Origin: Exobasidium rhododendri
Taxonomy: Eukaryota > Basidiomycota > Exobasidiomycetes > Exobasidiales > Exobasidiaceae
DNA length: 64,000 bases
Direction of reading: 5' to 3'
Assembly: GCA_026210745.1 (NCBI GenBank)
Contig: CP110630.1
Coordinates: 1,922,001 to 1,986,000, forward strand
Shown here one piece after another: positions 54,323-64,000 of the stretch. Position numbers and translations under genes: made by a program. The notes beneath the pieces are model-generated. The model was not told the origin of the DNA. It made no database searches and saw only the letters and a list, made by a program, of their open reading frames with translations. Position 1 is the stretch's first letter, and every line of letters starts with the position of its first letter.

Positions 54323-56387
54323 ACAGCAACAGCAACACCAAGCAGGCGCGCAAACGGGACCCGGTCAAGCGACGCCTCAGCCTCCCCCTCAAGGCTGGAA
54401 TCAAGCTGCAAACCCTTTGCAGCAACAGACACAGATGCTTCTCTTAGCTGCTCAACGTCAAAACATTCCCATTGACGAATTGAAGAATATGAATCCCGCC
54501 ATGAGAAATGCGTTGATTCAGAGTGTTAGCACGGGTGTTCCTCCTCCTCCTCCTCCTGGTGTCGGTGGAGGTGTCGGCGGTGGTGGTGGTGGTGGCGTCG
54601 CTGGTGTTCGACCTGGTTCAGCACCTGGAAACAACAATAGCAACAACCCCAACAGCAACGTTGCAATGGATCAAGGTATGCAGCATCGCATACAACAACA
54701 GCAAGCCCTCCATCGTCAAATGCAAAGGAGCGGAAACCAACAAGCAGGGCAAGCTCGACCGCCTGGTGTGGCTTCTTCCACGCCAGGCACACCAAAGATG
54801 CAAAGCGGACCTCCTGATGGCAGAAGATCCGTCGGACCAGGACAGCAAGGTCCCATGAACGCAGCGCCTCAAGGGCCCGCACCGCAGCAGCAAGGGCAAC
54901 CTGGACAGCAACCCGGACAGCAGCAGATCCAACAAGGTCCACAGCAGCATCCTGTCACGCCTGCTATTGGTGTTGGCGGTCAAATGCAAGGAAACATGGT
55001 TCGACCAGGCGGCGTCGCAGGCGTAGGAGGGCCGATGCAAGTGCCCGGGGGAGAAGCGCAAAAGCACCCTACCTTGACGCCGGAGCAACAACAGATGCTC
55101 ATGGCTCAGCATCAGAATTTGCAACATACTTTACGGAATGAATTGCATCAAGCTCAAGTCGCTCCTACACCTGCCATTGCTGAAAGAGCGTTTCAGACGG
55201 CTCAACAGATCCAGCTGCGTCTGGCTCAATTGGGTGCGCTGTTGAAAGCTCAGCCGCAATTTCAGCAACAGGCCGCCGTTCATCATCAACAGCAGCAGCA
55301 GCAGCAACAACAACAACAACAACAGCAGCAGCAACAGCAAATTGCCATGGGTGGTAGACCTGGAATGCCAGTCGGACCTTCTGGTCAACAGATGAATTTT
55401 CCGCCTGGTATGTCCCCACAGCAGCAACAGCAGATGATGGCTCAACGACAACAGATGGCGGCAGCTGCGCAACAGAGGATGGGCGGTAACGATCCTGCGA
55501 TGATGATGGGAGGCGGAATGATGCCTAACTCTGCCACTGCGATGGTCAACGGTCGACCGCCACCGCCGCAACAGCAACAACAGCAACAACAGCAACAGAA
55601 TGGTCCCGGCTTCGGCCAGTACGAGCAGCAGCAGCAGCAGCAGCAACAACAACAACACGGTCCTGGCGGCAGCGATTACGGCGCTTCCGAGGCTCAACAA
55701 AGATCTCACTTTGCTTTTGCCAATCCATTTGCTGCCGGAGTTGGAGGCAGAAGACCCAGTGGAGCACCGACGGATGATTCCAACGGCGGCAACCCCCTTG
55801 GCGCACCAATCTATCCACCACAGCAAGGACCTCATGGATATGGAGGTGGCGGCGGTGGTCCTGGTCAAGTGATGCAGCGACCTCCTATGCCCACTAGAAT
55901 GATGAGCGGCATGGGACCGCCTGGATCGACGCCACAGCAACAACAGCAGCACGTCAGTAGCCCAAGTCCGAGAATTGCCCAGGGAAACCTCACGGCGACA
56001 CAGCAGCAGGAAGGTCCCATCGGTGGATCCCCTGCCGGACCGCCCATTCCCAACACACCAAAGGGAGGAGAGAAGAAAAAGAAGGAAAACCGAACGAGGA
56101 AGAACAGCAAAGCAGCGAATACCAACAAGACTCCCGTCATGACTGCTGCAAGCGCTCCTACCGCTGCTTCAAGCAACGCTGCTGCTGCTGCGACCGCACA
56201 CACGCCAATCGCACAGGCACCTACCCCTGCAAGTAGTAGTGTACCCACACCAGGCAAAGACGGCCAGAATGGAAAGGCGGGCTTGACCATGGAGAGCGGT
56301 GCCCATCAAGCCTTGTCTGCATCCGCGCCTGGACTGAATCGAAGCGGCAACAACAGCAACGCCAACAACAACATGGAAGCAAATACT

Positions 56388-56426
<39 letters not shown>

Positions 56427-56690
56427 CAACCTCCTCCATCTGCCAGCATATACGATACTTCTTCCACTTCCTTTGCCAACGGGGACCCATCACACCAGTC
56501 TTCTTCCAGCGCGATACAAGACGACTCCAGTCACATGTTTGCAAACGGCGACATGAGCCAATTCTTCAATGATTTCGAGTTCTCGACGGGAAACGGGTTC
56601 AATTCAAGTGATACGGCAGGTCTCGGAAGCTTTGGTGACGCCTGGGACAATTCAAGCCTGGGCAACTTATTCGGAGACAGTCTATCTTGA
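53145..56690 (+). CDS. Gln-rich LisH-domain transcriptional regulator (Flo8/Som1 type)
   Basis: Three exons (53145-53593, 53682-53813, 53885-56690) give 1128 residues. Residues about 149-215 hold a LisH/LUFS-like segment: KLDVYVWDYLNRRNFTRAAKS, then LLFEYWAIFWDVFAARTGR. The YWxIFWDVF pattern is that of Flo8, Som1 and SSBP proteins. These regulate adhesion, filamentation and morphogenesis downstream of cAMP-PKA in fungi. The remainder is low complexity, with at least five poly-Gln tracts, Pro/Gly loops and a C-terminal Ser/Asn-rich acidic end (SQFFNDFEFSTGNGF) that may activate transcription. The N-terminal 145 residues are disordered and include a basic RKRNASNSPG patch. It is a nuclear protein by family. 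Confidence 0.85.
54250..54336 (+). repeat. CAG/CAA repeat encoding the longest poly-Gln tract
   Basis: About 29 mixed CAG and CAA codons lie in frame. Further Gln tracts in the same gene are at about 55290-55340, 55570-55600, 55625-55656 and 56388-56430. Mixing of CAG and CAA should limit slippage compared with pure runs. Confidence 0.9.
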
Positions 56691-57429
56691 TTCCGCATCT
56701 AAGGTCGAACCGTCTACTCCCTCTTTGTCTCCTTTTCCATCGCCTCCTTTCTCTTCCCCCTTTCCTCTCACAAGCAGTCTTTCTTCTTCTTCAAGGAAAA
56801 GGTATCCAGTCTCTATTTCCTCTTTCTCTCTTTTCCCTCCCCCTTTTTTCCATTCTCTTGATCACCCTCCCTTCCATGGTGTAGTAATAGAAAAATTCCC
56901 TCTTCCATGATCTTGACTAATTCTGGCCTTTTTTTCCTGTCGCACAACATTACTGATTCTGCTACTTCATCTGCTCACTCGCTCGCTCACTCATACACAC
57001 ACACTTTCTCTCTCTCTCTCTCTTTCTCTCTCTTCTCGCGCTCCTTTCGTCCTCTCTCCATTTCCAAGACCTCACACGTCAATATGATAAAATTGCTCTC
57101 CTGTGTATACTGCCTCGAGAGGCGTCTGACCAATTGCGCTCACTGCCGGCTTTCTGTTAGTTAGCGTCGAGTGACACGGAGCCTGGCCAGATGTATATAT
57201 GCATGCACACGATGGAAATGGGCCCGGTCGAAGCAAGCTGCGATCCCCCTCTCACATCATGAACATCGAGGGTTCACGGTGACAATTGAAAGTTCCCACG
57301 TGGCCCGCGTAGGATCGCAAGAGTCCCGATTTTTCATCGTGCGTTGCTGCTGATCACTCTTCCTTGTGAACGGGCCTGACATCGATCGGCCTTTCGTCTG
57401 TTCATCCACGACGGTCCCTCTCGGAAGCA
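56691..57429. other. Intergenic region
   Basis: The 3' UTR of the Flo8-like gene is strongly pyrimidine-rich (56710-56870). A CT microsatellite is at 57006-57034 and CACGTG at 57297-57302, about 130 bases before the mS35 start. No gene is supported. Confidence 0.5.
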
Positions 57430-58487
57430 ATGACTACTTCTCTGCGACGGCAAGGTGCAGTCCTGTACCGCTCTGCCGCTACTGAGTCGATCTGCAAAGC
57501 GGCCACCTCTTCTCCTGCTTCTTCGTCCTCCTTCGCCTCTTCTTCTTCTTCTTCCTCCTCGTCGAGATCCTTCACTACATCGGCTACAGCGCAAGCTAAA
57601 CCTCGGAGACAGAGGCAATTGAACGATCCGCTCTCTCTTAAGAAGATGGAAGCATTCAATTACGACGACGTCCCTACGTTAGGTCATTATTTCCTTGCTA
57701 GAAAGAGAGAACTGCTCAATTACGCAAGAATAGTACAGTGGGAGCTACCCAAATTAGCAGGTATGTGTAGAAGGGGAAGGGAAAAAGAGGAAGGGGGAGA
57801 AAGGGTGCAGAAATGTACTTCCTTGTTCGTCAAGGTGTAGCGCTTCCTATCATTTGGCTGACACTTCGTCGTTCATCAACCCCCCGCTTGACAGGTTTTC
57901 GCAAGCAGTACCAACCGCCGGCACCAGAGAATATCCTACGATTTCGATCGCATCATTACCAAGGCGAAGCACATCCATCTAGTCGCAAGTCAGTCGTCAC
58001 CGTGCAAGTTTCCGATCTTTTCAACAGTGGTAGATTAGACTCATCGCCTGCGGCAAAGAAGAAGCTTTTACTCTTGGCAGGAGTACGATGGGATGCACTG
58101 GGAGCCGAATTCGAGTATCCAACCTCTGAATCATTGGAAAAGGCAGTACTGGAGAGAGGACTGGGAAGAATCAAGATCAGCTGTGAAAGATATCCGGAAG
58201 AAAGGATGAATCTCAAGTGGTGCAGTGATACCATTGACAAGTTGATCGAGGAAGCAAATGTGAGTGCCGCGACCCTCTAGACTTAACAAGGTGACTCTCC
58301 TCGTTTGCTGATTTTATTCTCTTGCTTTTCGCTTCATCTTTGTCAACAGACGGAACCAGAGAAGATGCAGGACGTGCCGTTAGACGTTCGCCACCTGACC
58401 GTCAAGGAGGCCAAACGAGGTGGCTTCGATCGTCGCAAAGCCGCTTCCATTCGAGACTTTCCCTCGGAATGGCTGCCAAGTGCATGA
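57430..58487 (+). CDS. RSM24: Mitochondrial small-subunit ribosomal protein mS35 (Rsm24 type)
   Basis: Three exons (57430-57760, 57895-58259, 58350-58487) give 277 residues. The N-terminus is an Arg/Ser-rich presequence with a poly-Ser run. The mS35 domain starts after the first intron: FRSHHYQGEAHPSSRKSVVTV, then QVSDLFNSGRLDSS, LLLLAGVRWDA and KISCERYPEERMNLKWCSDT. The pattern HPxxRKVVxxVxVxDL and CERYPxxxxNxKWxSDTI is characteristic of Rsm24/mS35. It is imported into the matrix and sits in the mitoribosome small subunit. Confidence 0.88.
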
Positions 58488-58605
58488 ATCTTTGTAGATG
58501 CTTTGCTTGTGACAGAGAGAATATCAACATTTCAATATGTAGAGACGATCGCTGCCATAGACATCAATGAGGAAAGGAATTGGGTTCTTCTGTATCTACA
58601 TCGGT

Positions 58606-60355
58606 TCAGACTCCAAAGACCATCAACTTGTCTACCATGTAATCGTCAATGCCCGATGGACCACCCTCGCGACCGAAACCAGACTCCTTGACACCACCAA
58701 AAGGTACGACTGCTTGACTGATCATGCCTGTGTTGATTCCTACCATACCCACTTCGATTTGTTCGGCTACTCTCCAGCAGCGACCCGAGTCTTTTGAGAA
58801 AAAGTAGCCCGCTAGACCGACATCTACATCGTTCACCTTGGCAATCACTTCCTCCTCTGTTTTGAATCGATACAAAGCTGCCAGGGGCCCGAATGTTTCT
58901 TCTGTGTCCATGGGGCAATCGTCAGGAATATCGCCCAAGACAGTAGGTTCAAAGAAGAAGCCTTCCCCCTTCTTTCCGCCTACCAGGACCTTTGCACCTG
59001 CCTTGACACTTCGATCAACGTGGTCTTGTACCTTCTGCACACCCACTTCATTGACAAGAGGACCATGAGTGACCCCTTCGTCCATTCCGTACCCCACCTT
59101 GAAAGCATCCACTTTGGCAGACAATTTCTTGGCAAATTCATCGTAGACGGACTCGTGAATGTAAAGTCGATTGGCGCAGATACAGGTTTGACCCGATCCA
59201 CGGAACTTGCATACAAGAGCGCCTTCCACCGCCTTGTCCATATCGGCGTCTTCAAACACGATGAAGGGGGCATTTCCACCCAATTCGAAGCTCAATTTCT
59301 TAAGAGTTCCAGAGCATTGAGACATGAGGATCTTGCCCACCCGTGTACTACCGGTGAACGACAACTTTCGAACGATGCCATTTTCGCACAACTCTTTTCC
59401 GACAGCTGCTTCGTTTTCTCCCTTTGCGGTAGTGACGACGTTGATGACACCTTTGGGGAAACCGACTCGTTCAGCGAGTTCCACAATAGCCAAGGCAGAG
59501 AAAGGAGTCTCAGCAGGCGCCTTGATGACCATGGTACATCCAGCAGCTAGAGCGGGTCCCATCTTCCTTGTAATCATAGCAGCAGGAAAATTCCAAGGGG
59601 TGATGAGTGCACACACTCCAATAGGCTGCTTCATTGTTACATTTCGAATGGTGGGTAGGGCTGCAGGAATATGTTTACCGTACGTTCGGGTAGCTTCTGC
59701 AGCAAACCACTCGATGAAGCTATTACTGTATGCTACCTCTCCTTTTGCTTCCGTGAAACTCTTTCCGTTCTCGGCAGTAACAATCTTTGCCAGATCTTCG
59801 GCATTCTCTTGCAAAGCAATGAAAAGTTTCGTCATGAGATCTTGTCGAGACTTAGCTGTCGTCTTCCTCCAGGTCTGGAAAGCGGCATATGCATGATCGA
59901 TGGCTTGCTTAGTATCAGCTTTGCCCATATTGGGAACGGATCCTAACTCGGCATGGGTGGCTTTATTCAAGACTTTGAACGTTGTGCCATCGGCAGCCTT
60001 GGTCCAGCTACCATTGATGTATGCATCTTGGCGGAAGAGGCTTTGATCGTTGAGCTATTTTCAAAGACGAAATGAGGAAAACGTTAGACTCGCTTGTCGT
60101 CTAGCATTACAAGTGAGACTGTGGAAAGCGCTCGTCGCAGCTCACCTTGAGATCTTCCTTACCACCTTTCAGGATATCCTTTGGCATTTGTGGCATCTTG
60201 ACGAGGCTTGTAGTGAAGAGTGTGCGTCGCGATGAGACGCTTCGTTCTAGAGCAAGAGGGGACTGTGAGACTGTATGACGTGTGCTGGGAGCTGCTTGTC
60301 GAACGAGGACAGATAATCGTCGATGGGTAGAGGAGATAGTTGTCCTTGAGCGCAT
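58606..60355 (-). CDS. Succinate-semialdehyde dehydrogenase, mitochondrial
   Basis: Two exons (60355-60146, 60054-58606) give 552 residues. It oxidises succinate semialdehyde to succinate, the last step of the GABA shunt. ALDH hallmarks are GVCALITPWNFPAAMITRK (cofactor site), FTGSTRVGKIL, ELGGNAPFIVFEDAD (catalytic Glu) and GQTCICANRLY (catalytic Cys). SSADH-specific sequence includes the GYGMDEGVTHGPLVNEVGV region and the C-terminal KESGFGREGGPSGIDDYM. The first 55 residues (MRSRTTISSTHRRLSVLVRQ) are a clear mitochondrial presequence, which yeast Uga2 lacks. The CxC at the active site is the same arrangement as the redox switch of human SSADH. Confidence 0.93.
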
Positions 60356-60564
60356 AAGAGAGTGGGGAAAGAGGGAAAAGTAGCAGAAATGTGGGCCTCC
60401 ACCCACTATCATTCCTTCTTCTCGCCTTTGCTTGGGCCACCACAAGTACAGCACGTGACGCTGGTGTCTTGCCGTTTTGATGGAGGAAGACGAGGAACGA
60501 ACATGACGGTACCATCTGACATCTAAAAGCCTTCCTCCCGGTCATACTCTCCTCGTTGGCAGCC
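60356..60564. promoter_or_regulatory. Compact divergent promoter with CACGTGAC site
   Basis: 209 bases serve SSADH (minus) and uS13m (plus), both mitochondrial. CACGTGAC lies at 60452-60459, near the midpoint. Shared control through a Cbf1-type factor is inference. Confidence 0.45.
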
Positions 60565-61246
60565 ATGTACTTGTTGGGAGCTCATTTAGCAGACCAGAAG
60601 CTCGTCAGGGTAAGTGATTCAGAGGGCAGCTTACTTCTCATGCGTCAAAGATTCTCACCTCAAGCTGACATCCCTCTGCGACTAGATTGCCCTGACCAGT
60701 TTTTACGGCATCTCGCACACCACCGCCAGGAAGCTCTGTGCTCGGCTTCAATTACATGAGGCGGCCACAGTGTCCTCACTTACCGACACGCAAGTGAACT
60801 CGCTATCTGCATACCTCTCATCCCCTGGCTCGATTCCAGCACAGAAACCTTCACCCACAGCTGCCATTCTAGGAGTAGCGAGTAGCAGCAGCAGCAACAT
60901 CAATCACTCCTCAGGCAGACTACCACCATCTCAACGACCAGCCCCTTCTAGTGACCCGTTGCGATCTATCGTGCTGGAGTCTGACTTGAGACGTCAATTG
61001 CAGAGTAACATTGCTCATCATCGAACGATCGGAACGTATAGAGGAAGGCGGCACGTTCAAGGTTTGCCAGTTCGAGGTCAAAGGACAAGAAGAAACGCAT
61101 TGACAGCCAGGAGACTGAATCGTGTCGAGAGGAGAGGAATGGTGACCTGGGCTGCAGGAAGGCAAGGACAAAGCAGTCAACAGTCGTCACACCCTTCGAT
61201 ATCCAGTCTTGTAGGACCACTTCTTGCACTGCGATTTCCATCATGA
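60565..61246 (+). CDS. SWS2: Mitochondrial small-subunit ribosomal protein uS13m (Sws2 type)
   Basis: Two exons (60565-60609, 60686-61246) give 201 residues. The uS13 fold is plain: [20 protein letters not shown] (helix-two turns-helix opening), [20 protein letters not shown], then [20 protein letters not shown], the signature GxPVRGQRTxxNA that contacts 16S-like rRNA. An insertion of about 50 residues, Ser/Pro-rich, sits between the two conserved halves, and a Gln/Ser tail of about 40 residues extends the C-terminus. No long presequence is present. The start ATG leads straight into the domain ([15 protein letters not shown]). Confidence 0.92.
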
Positions 61247-61578
61247 GCATTATCAGCTCTCTGGGGAATCCATCGACTTCATGCACATCTCCTCCCTGCG
61301 TCTCCCCTCGTTTCTACCCTGTGTATACTAATGCAACGACAAAAGAAATCTAGCCTGTCCAGCTTGCCTTTACTTTAGTCTTTGCATGTGAGCAGAAGCC
61401 TTGGCCTTGATCGCCTAGCATCTTTTGTATATATAATCAAGGAAGAGAAAGGTGCGCCATGACCACGCGTGTGTCGGATGAGTGTTGCGCTTTGGGAGGA
61501 CGACACTGCCATCGACGTAAGATCTCTCTCTCTCTCTACAACCCTGCCATCGCTTTCCACTCCGTCTGGGCAGCAGTC
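61247..61578. other. Intergenic region
   Basis: 332 bases between two plus-strand genes, with a short CT repeat at about 61521-61537. An in-frame ATG at 61459 exists upstream of the VPS37 start, but the intervening residues are Cys/Arg-rich and unlike the family. Confidence 0.4.
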
Positions 61579-62462
61579 ATGGCAGCATCTTCGATGCAGA
61601 CTCCCCTGACTCATGATTTCCCTAGCACGTCAGCGCTGACCCGCTCGGATCTGATTAATCTAATCGGTTCTTGGGATGCAAGTCGACCTAGTGCGCCTTG
61701 GTATCAGCAGCAAAGCCAGCCTGGAGCCTCAGCCCCTCCATTGCTTCCACCGGCAGAAGAGCAAGCATTTGAAGGCTTCATTGAATCGCTGTCAGAGGTC
61801 AAGTCGATGCGACAAGATACGGAGAACCTGATCAAAGAGAGCGAAGAAAAAGCATGTGCGTATTCCACAAATATTCTTGAATTTTAAATAAGTGCCCAAC
61901 ACAACGAGCTGATGTGATGACGATGCTGCCTCCTCCCCCCTTTAGCTCGCAATATACAATTACAACCTCCTCTCGAGGCGTTGAGAAGCGAGACGCAACA
62001 ATTATACGATAGAGCCAGATCACTGGAGCAGCAATGGCCTCGTGTAGAAGCCGAAATGAGAGACGTCTACAAGAGATTTACTCAATTCTCTCTCCTGTCC
62101 AATCTGACGCAATCAGCTTCGAGGCTACATGACGAGAGTGAATCGCTTGCCAATGCATTCGTCGAGGGTCTACCACTCGAGATCGCCGTTAGTAGATGCA
62201 TTTTATCGTTACAGGAAGACGTGGAAACGAGGTGAAACACAGACTGACACACGATCTATTCTCCCCCCTCGATCACGACGCCCAGTCTACTTCGCATGGC
62301 CTGACTCCACCCGACAGTGGAACGGCTACCCCTACAGGCCGCGAAGCAGATAGCGAAGCCACCTTTGTGAGGCGATACCGAGCGTTGAGGACTACCTACC
62401 ATCGACGAAATCTGATGGCAGACCGGTGGGCCAGAGAGAGTGTCATCTGGCGAGACGATTGA
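61579..62462 (+). CDS. VPS37: ESCRT-I subunit VPS37 (Mod_r domain) homologue
   Basis: Three exons (61579-61855, 61946-62231, 62318-62462) give 235 residues. The Mod_r domain spans about residues 60-235: FEGFIESLSEVKSMRQDTEN, EALRSETQQLYDRARSLEQQ, then VYKRFTQFSLLSNLTQ and FVRRYRALRTTYHRRNLMAD. The region is almost wholly helical, as in the ESCRT-I stalk. VPS37 stabilises ESCRT-I (with Vps23/Vps28) for sorting ubiquitylated cargo at endosomes. The N-terminus is Pro/Gln-rich. The acceptor at 62317 was chosen over a nearer AG because only it restores the RRYRALRTTYHRR frame. Confidence 0.85.
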
Positions 62463-62614
62463 TCCACGCCGGCGTCAGCGGGGAAGTGAGAGTGTGCTTC
62501 TTTAACATGTTGTACAGTAGATAGATCATTGCAAGTGTAAGATAGATGTGTATTGAACAGGGATTGCTGATGCGAAGGAAAAAAAAAGGGAAAAAAGTTC
62601 CGAACGGAGAACGC

Positions 62615-64000
62615 TCACTTTTTACCACTACGTCTTTTGAGCCTGTCCTTCTCTTTGATGTACTTCTTCTGCTCTCCTCGTTCTGTAGAAAGGGAGCCGA
62701 CGATCTTGTCGATGTTCTTCTTGTACCGCTGCTCTTCTGTTTCTCTTTCTTTACGCTTTTCGTTTGCCAGGAACTCGTTGTCACGACGCAGCTCTCGAAT
62801 TGCACCCTTGCGTTCCTTTTTGAGTAGCGACTTTAGCTTGGCCTGTTCAGCTCTTTCGGTGTCGGGGTCAAAAGTGCGGCCGCCTCTTCTTTCTGGGTTG
62901 AAGCCTTGATCGAACTTCGGTATGTGAGATGCGATAGCGATGGCTCGATGCGCTTGCAGTCGAAGAGCTCTCCTTTCACTCTTTGCGATGGTGAGCAGGC
63001 GGGATAGGTTGGCAGCAACGACGGATCTCTTTTCCTCCAGCGTGGGATGAAGTGTTGCGAGATTGCCCAAGATGGAATGGAAGGGACTGAATGTCTCCGT
63101 AAAGGCAGTCGAGCCGGCGTACAGGCTGGCAAAGTCAGAAAGGAGGTTGAAGCAGGCAAGGAGAACTGTCGCTTTACTTTCTTCCTCTTCTTCTTCCTCG
63201 CCGGAGAGAAGAAGTTTCATGAAATCGATCCTTTCCTTTGGCGCTGACATTGATCCGATGAGATGGATGGCTTTGGTTTCCTCCAGTCCCACGTCTGGCC
63301 ATGGAATACCGTATGCTTGATTGACTTGTCGAAGCGCTTTCATCGACTTGACGGGAGCCAGTATGGTGATGGCGTTGTGTAAGAAGTTGAGTGCTTCAGG
63401 TACCAGGCGTCTGCTCTGACTTTCATTGTTGTAAGCGAGACAGGCTAGAAACAAACCCTTCACCAAGTCGCTGATCGTTCTGATTCTACAGCTGGAAAGG
63501 TATTGACCGATCAGAATGAAAAGAGGGGTAGCGACGGCATGGCTTCGATCGCTTGTGGACCAGATCGTGCCCGTCAGTTTGAGCAAAACACACTCCGTCA
63601 AGCCTGGCCACGTCTTGGAGTCCAGCAAGAGGGGCCCTTTGCTGAGGCCTCGCGTTAGGTTCCGTTGCATCATGGCTAGCTTGGTGACAAAGTGCTCAGA
63701 GGATGCGATGGGGTATGTCTTTGAGAGGCTGAAGATATGAGGTATGATGGCATCGATGAGCTTGATAGAAGTGGAATTGTCCTCTAATGTGAATTGAGTG
63801 GTGATGTACACGATGTGATCCAGTAACACCCCAAGGAAGGCCTGCAGCTTGAATTTGTTATTCTCCGCCAAGGAAGGGTGATATTGTATCCGAATCCGTT
63901 TCAGAACGACAGGGACTTGATCGTACGACACTTCGTTACTATCAATGATTTCCATCAGATCGTCATGCGTAGAGGGGAAGGGGTATTCAAATGGCAGTAT
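62615..64000 (-). CDS. NOP14: NOP14, ribosomal small-subunit biogenesis factor (C-terminal part)
   Basis: The frame is open from the right edge and gives 461 residues to the stop at 62615, so the gene's N-terminal half lies outside the window. Helical repeats fill the first 320 residues (for example VLKRIRIQYHPSLAENN, FLHNAITILAPVKSM). The end carries the NOP14 signature: IPKFDQGFNPERRGGRTFDPD, LKSLLKKERKGAIRELRRD and NEFLANEKRKERE, then a Lys-rich tail. Nop14 is a nucleolar SSU-processome component needed for 18S rRNA maturation. An acidic loop (EEEEEEE) lies mid-domain. It converges on VPS37 with 152 bases between stops. Confidence 0.93.
   Translation of the reverse strand: MLPFEYPFPSTHDDLMEIIDSNEVSYDQVPVVLKRIRIQYHPSLAENNKFKLQAFLGVLLDHIVYITTQFTLEDNSTSIKLIDAIIPHIFSLSKTYPIASSEHFVTKLAMMQRNLTRGLSKGPLLLDSKTWPGLTECVLLKLTGTIWSTSDRSHAVATPLFILIGQYLSSCRIRTISDLVKGLFLACLAYNNESQSRRLVPEALNFLHNAITILAPVKSMKALRQVNQAYGIPWPDVGLEETKAIHLIGSMSAPKERIDFMKLLLSGEEEEEEESKATVLLACFNLLSDFASLYAGSTAFTETFSPFHSILGNLATLHPTLEEKRSVVAANLSRLLTIAKSERRALRLQAHRAIAIASHIPKFDQGFNPERRGGRTFDPDTERAEQAKLKSLLKKERKGAIRELRRDNEFLANEKRKERETEEQRYKKNIDKIVGSLSTERGEQKKYIKEKDRLKRRSGKK

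Noticed and set aside
55131-55952. Long Leu/Arg/Ser-rich minus-strand frame
   Set aside because: It is the antisense shadow of CAG/CAA repeats in the Flo8-like gene; the same applies to other Leu- or Val-rich frames at 54130-54432 and 56169-56429.
61459-61578. Upstream in-frame ATG for VPS37
   Set aside because: The added 40 residues are Cys/Arg-rich and include a CT-repeat-encoded stretch, unlike Mod_r proteins.
62286-62317. Nearer acceptor for the last VPS37 intron
   Set aside because: Using the AG at 62285 gives a stop within six codons; the AG at 62317 restores the conserved helix.

Overview
The window is nuclear DNA of a fungus, most likely a basidiomycete. Nearly every conserved gene is split by short introns (mostly 50-130 nt, with GT(G/A)AG donors and YAG acceptors). 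Genes lie 50-2000 bp apart on both strands, and many proteins carry long Ser/Pro/Gln-rich disordered stretches. I see no transposon, rRNA, tRNA or CRISPR array. Assignment below phylum is not attempted. Exon models were built by hand from reading frames, splice sites and phase continuity. Those called confident keep one open frame across every junction.

Layout. 0-6.3 kb: the tail of one unidentified gene and two disordered proteins on the minus strand. 6.7-14.5 kb: a GPHR-type membrane protein, an ABC1/ADCK mitochondrial kinase-like protein, a small unknown, and a Ugo1-like mitochondrial carrier relative. 14.9-30.2 kb: a 1169-residue disordered protein, a Uls1/Rad16-type SNF2 ATPase, a ZNF706-type mini zinc-finger protein, an aftiphilin-like trafficking protein, a RhoGEF and a disordered protein. 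30.2-32.5 kb: an unresolved stretch with one tentative four-exon gene. 32.5-39.6 kb: a cytochrome c peroxidase, then two paralogous secreted cysteine-rich proteins with disordered tails. 41.0-47.6 kb: TCTP, a 712-residue protein of unknown function, and UDP-glucose pyrophosphorylase. 47.8-51.2 kb: an NDUFAF3-like assembly factor, COX20 and a 2-hydroxyacid dehydrogenase. 53.1-56.7 kb: a Gln-rich LisH protein of the Flo8/Som1 type. 57.4-64 kb: mitochondrial ribosomal proteins mS35 and uS13m, succinate-semialdehyde dehydrogenase, an ESCRT-I VPS37/Mod_r protein, and the C-terminal part of NOP14, which runs off the right edge.

Functional grouping. From 47.8 to 61.2 kb, six of seven genes are mitochondrial or plausibly mitochondrial: complex I and complex IV assembly factors, two small-subunit ribosomal proteins and two dehydrogenases. 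The ABC1-like and carrier-like genes at 8.9-14.5 kb are also mitochondrial. The rest are general housekeeping, signalling and trafficking genes.

The best candidate for undescribed biology is the secreted pair at 34.8-39.6 kb. Both proteins have a signal peptide, a Kex2-type Lys-Arg site in a shared LxKRDPS context, a shared Cys-rich domain, an identical 51-nt exon in the same phase, unrelated low-complexity tails, and a final basic-basic-Leu. I could not assign this domain to any family I know.
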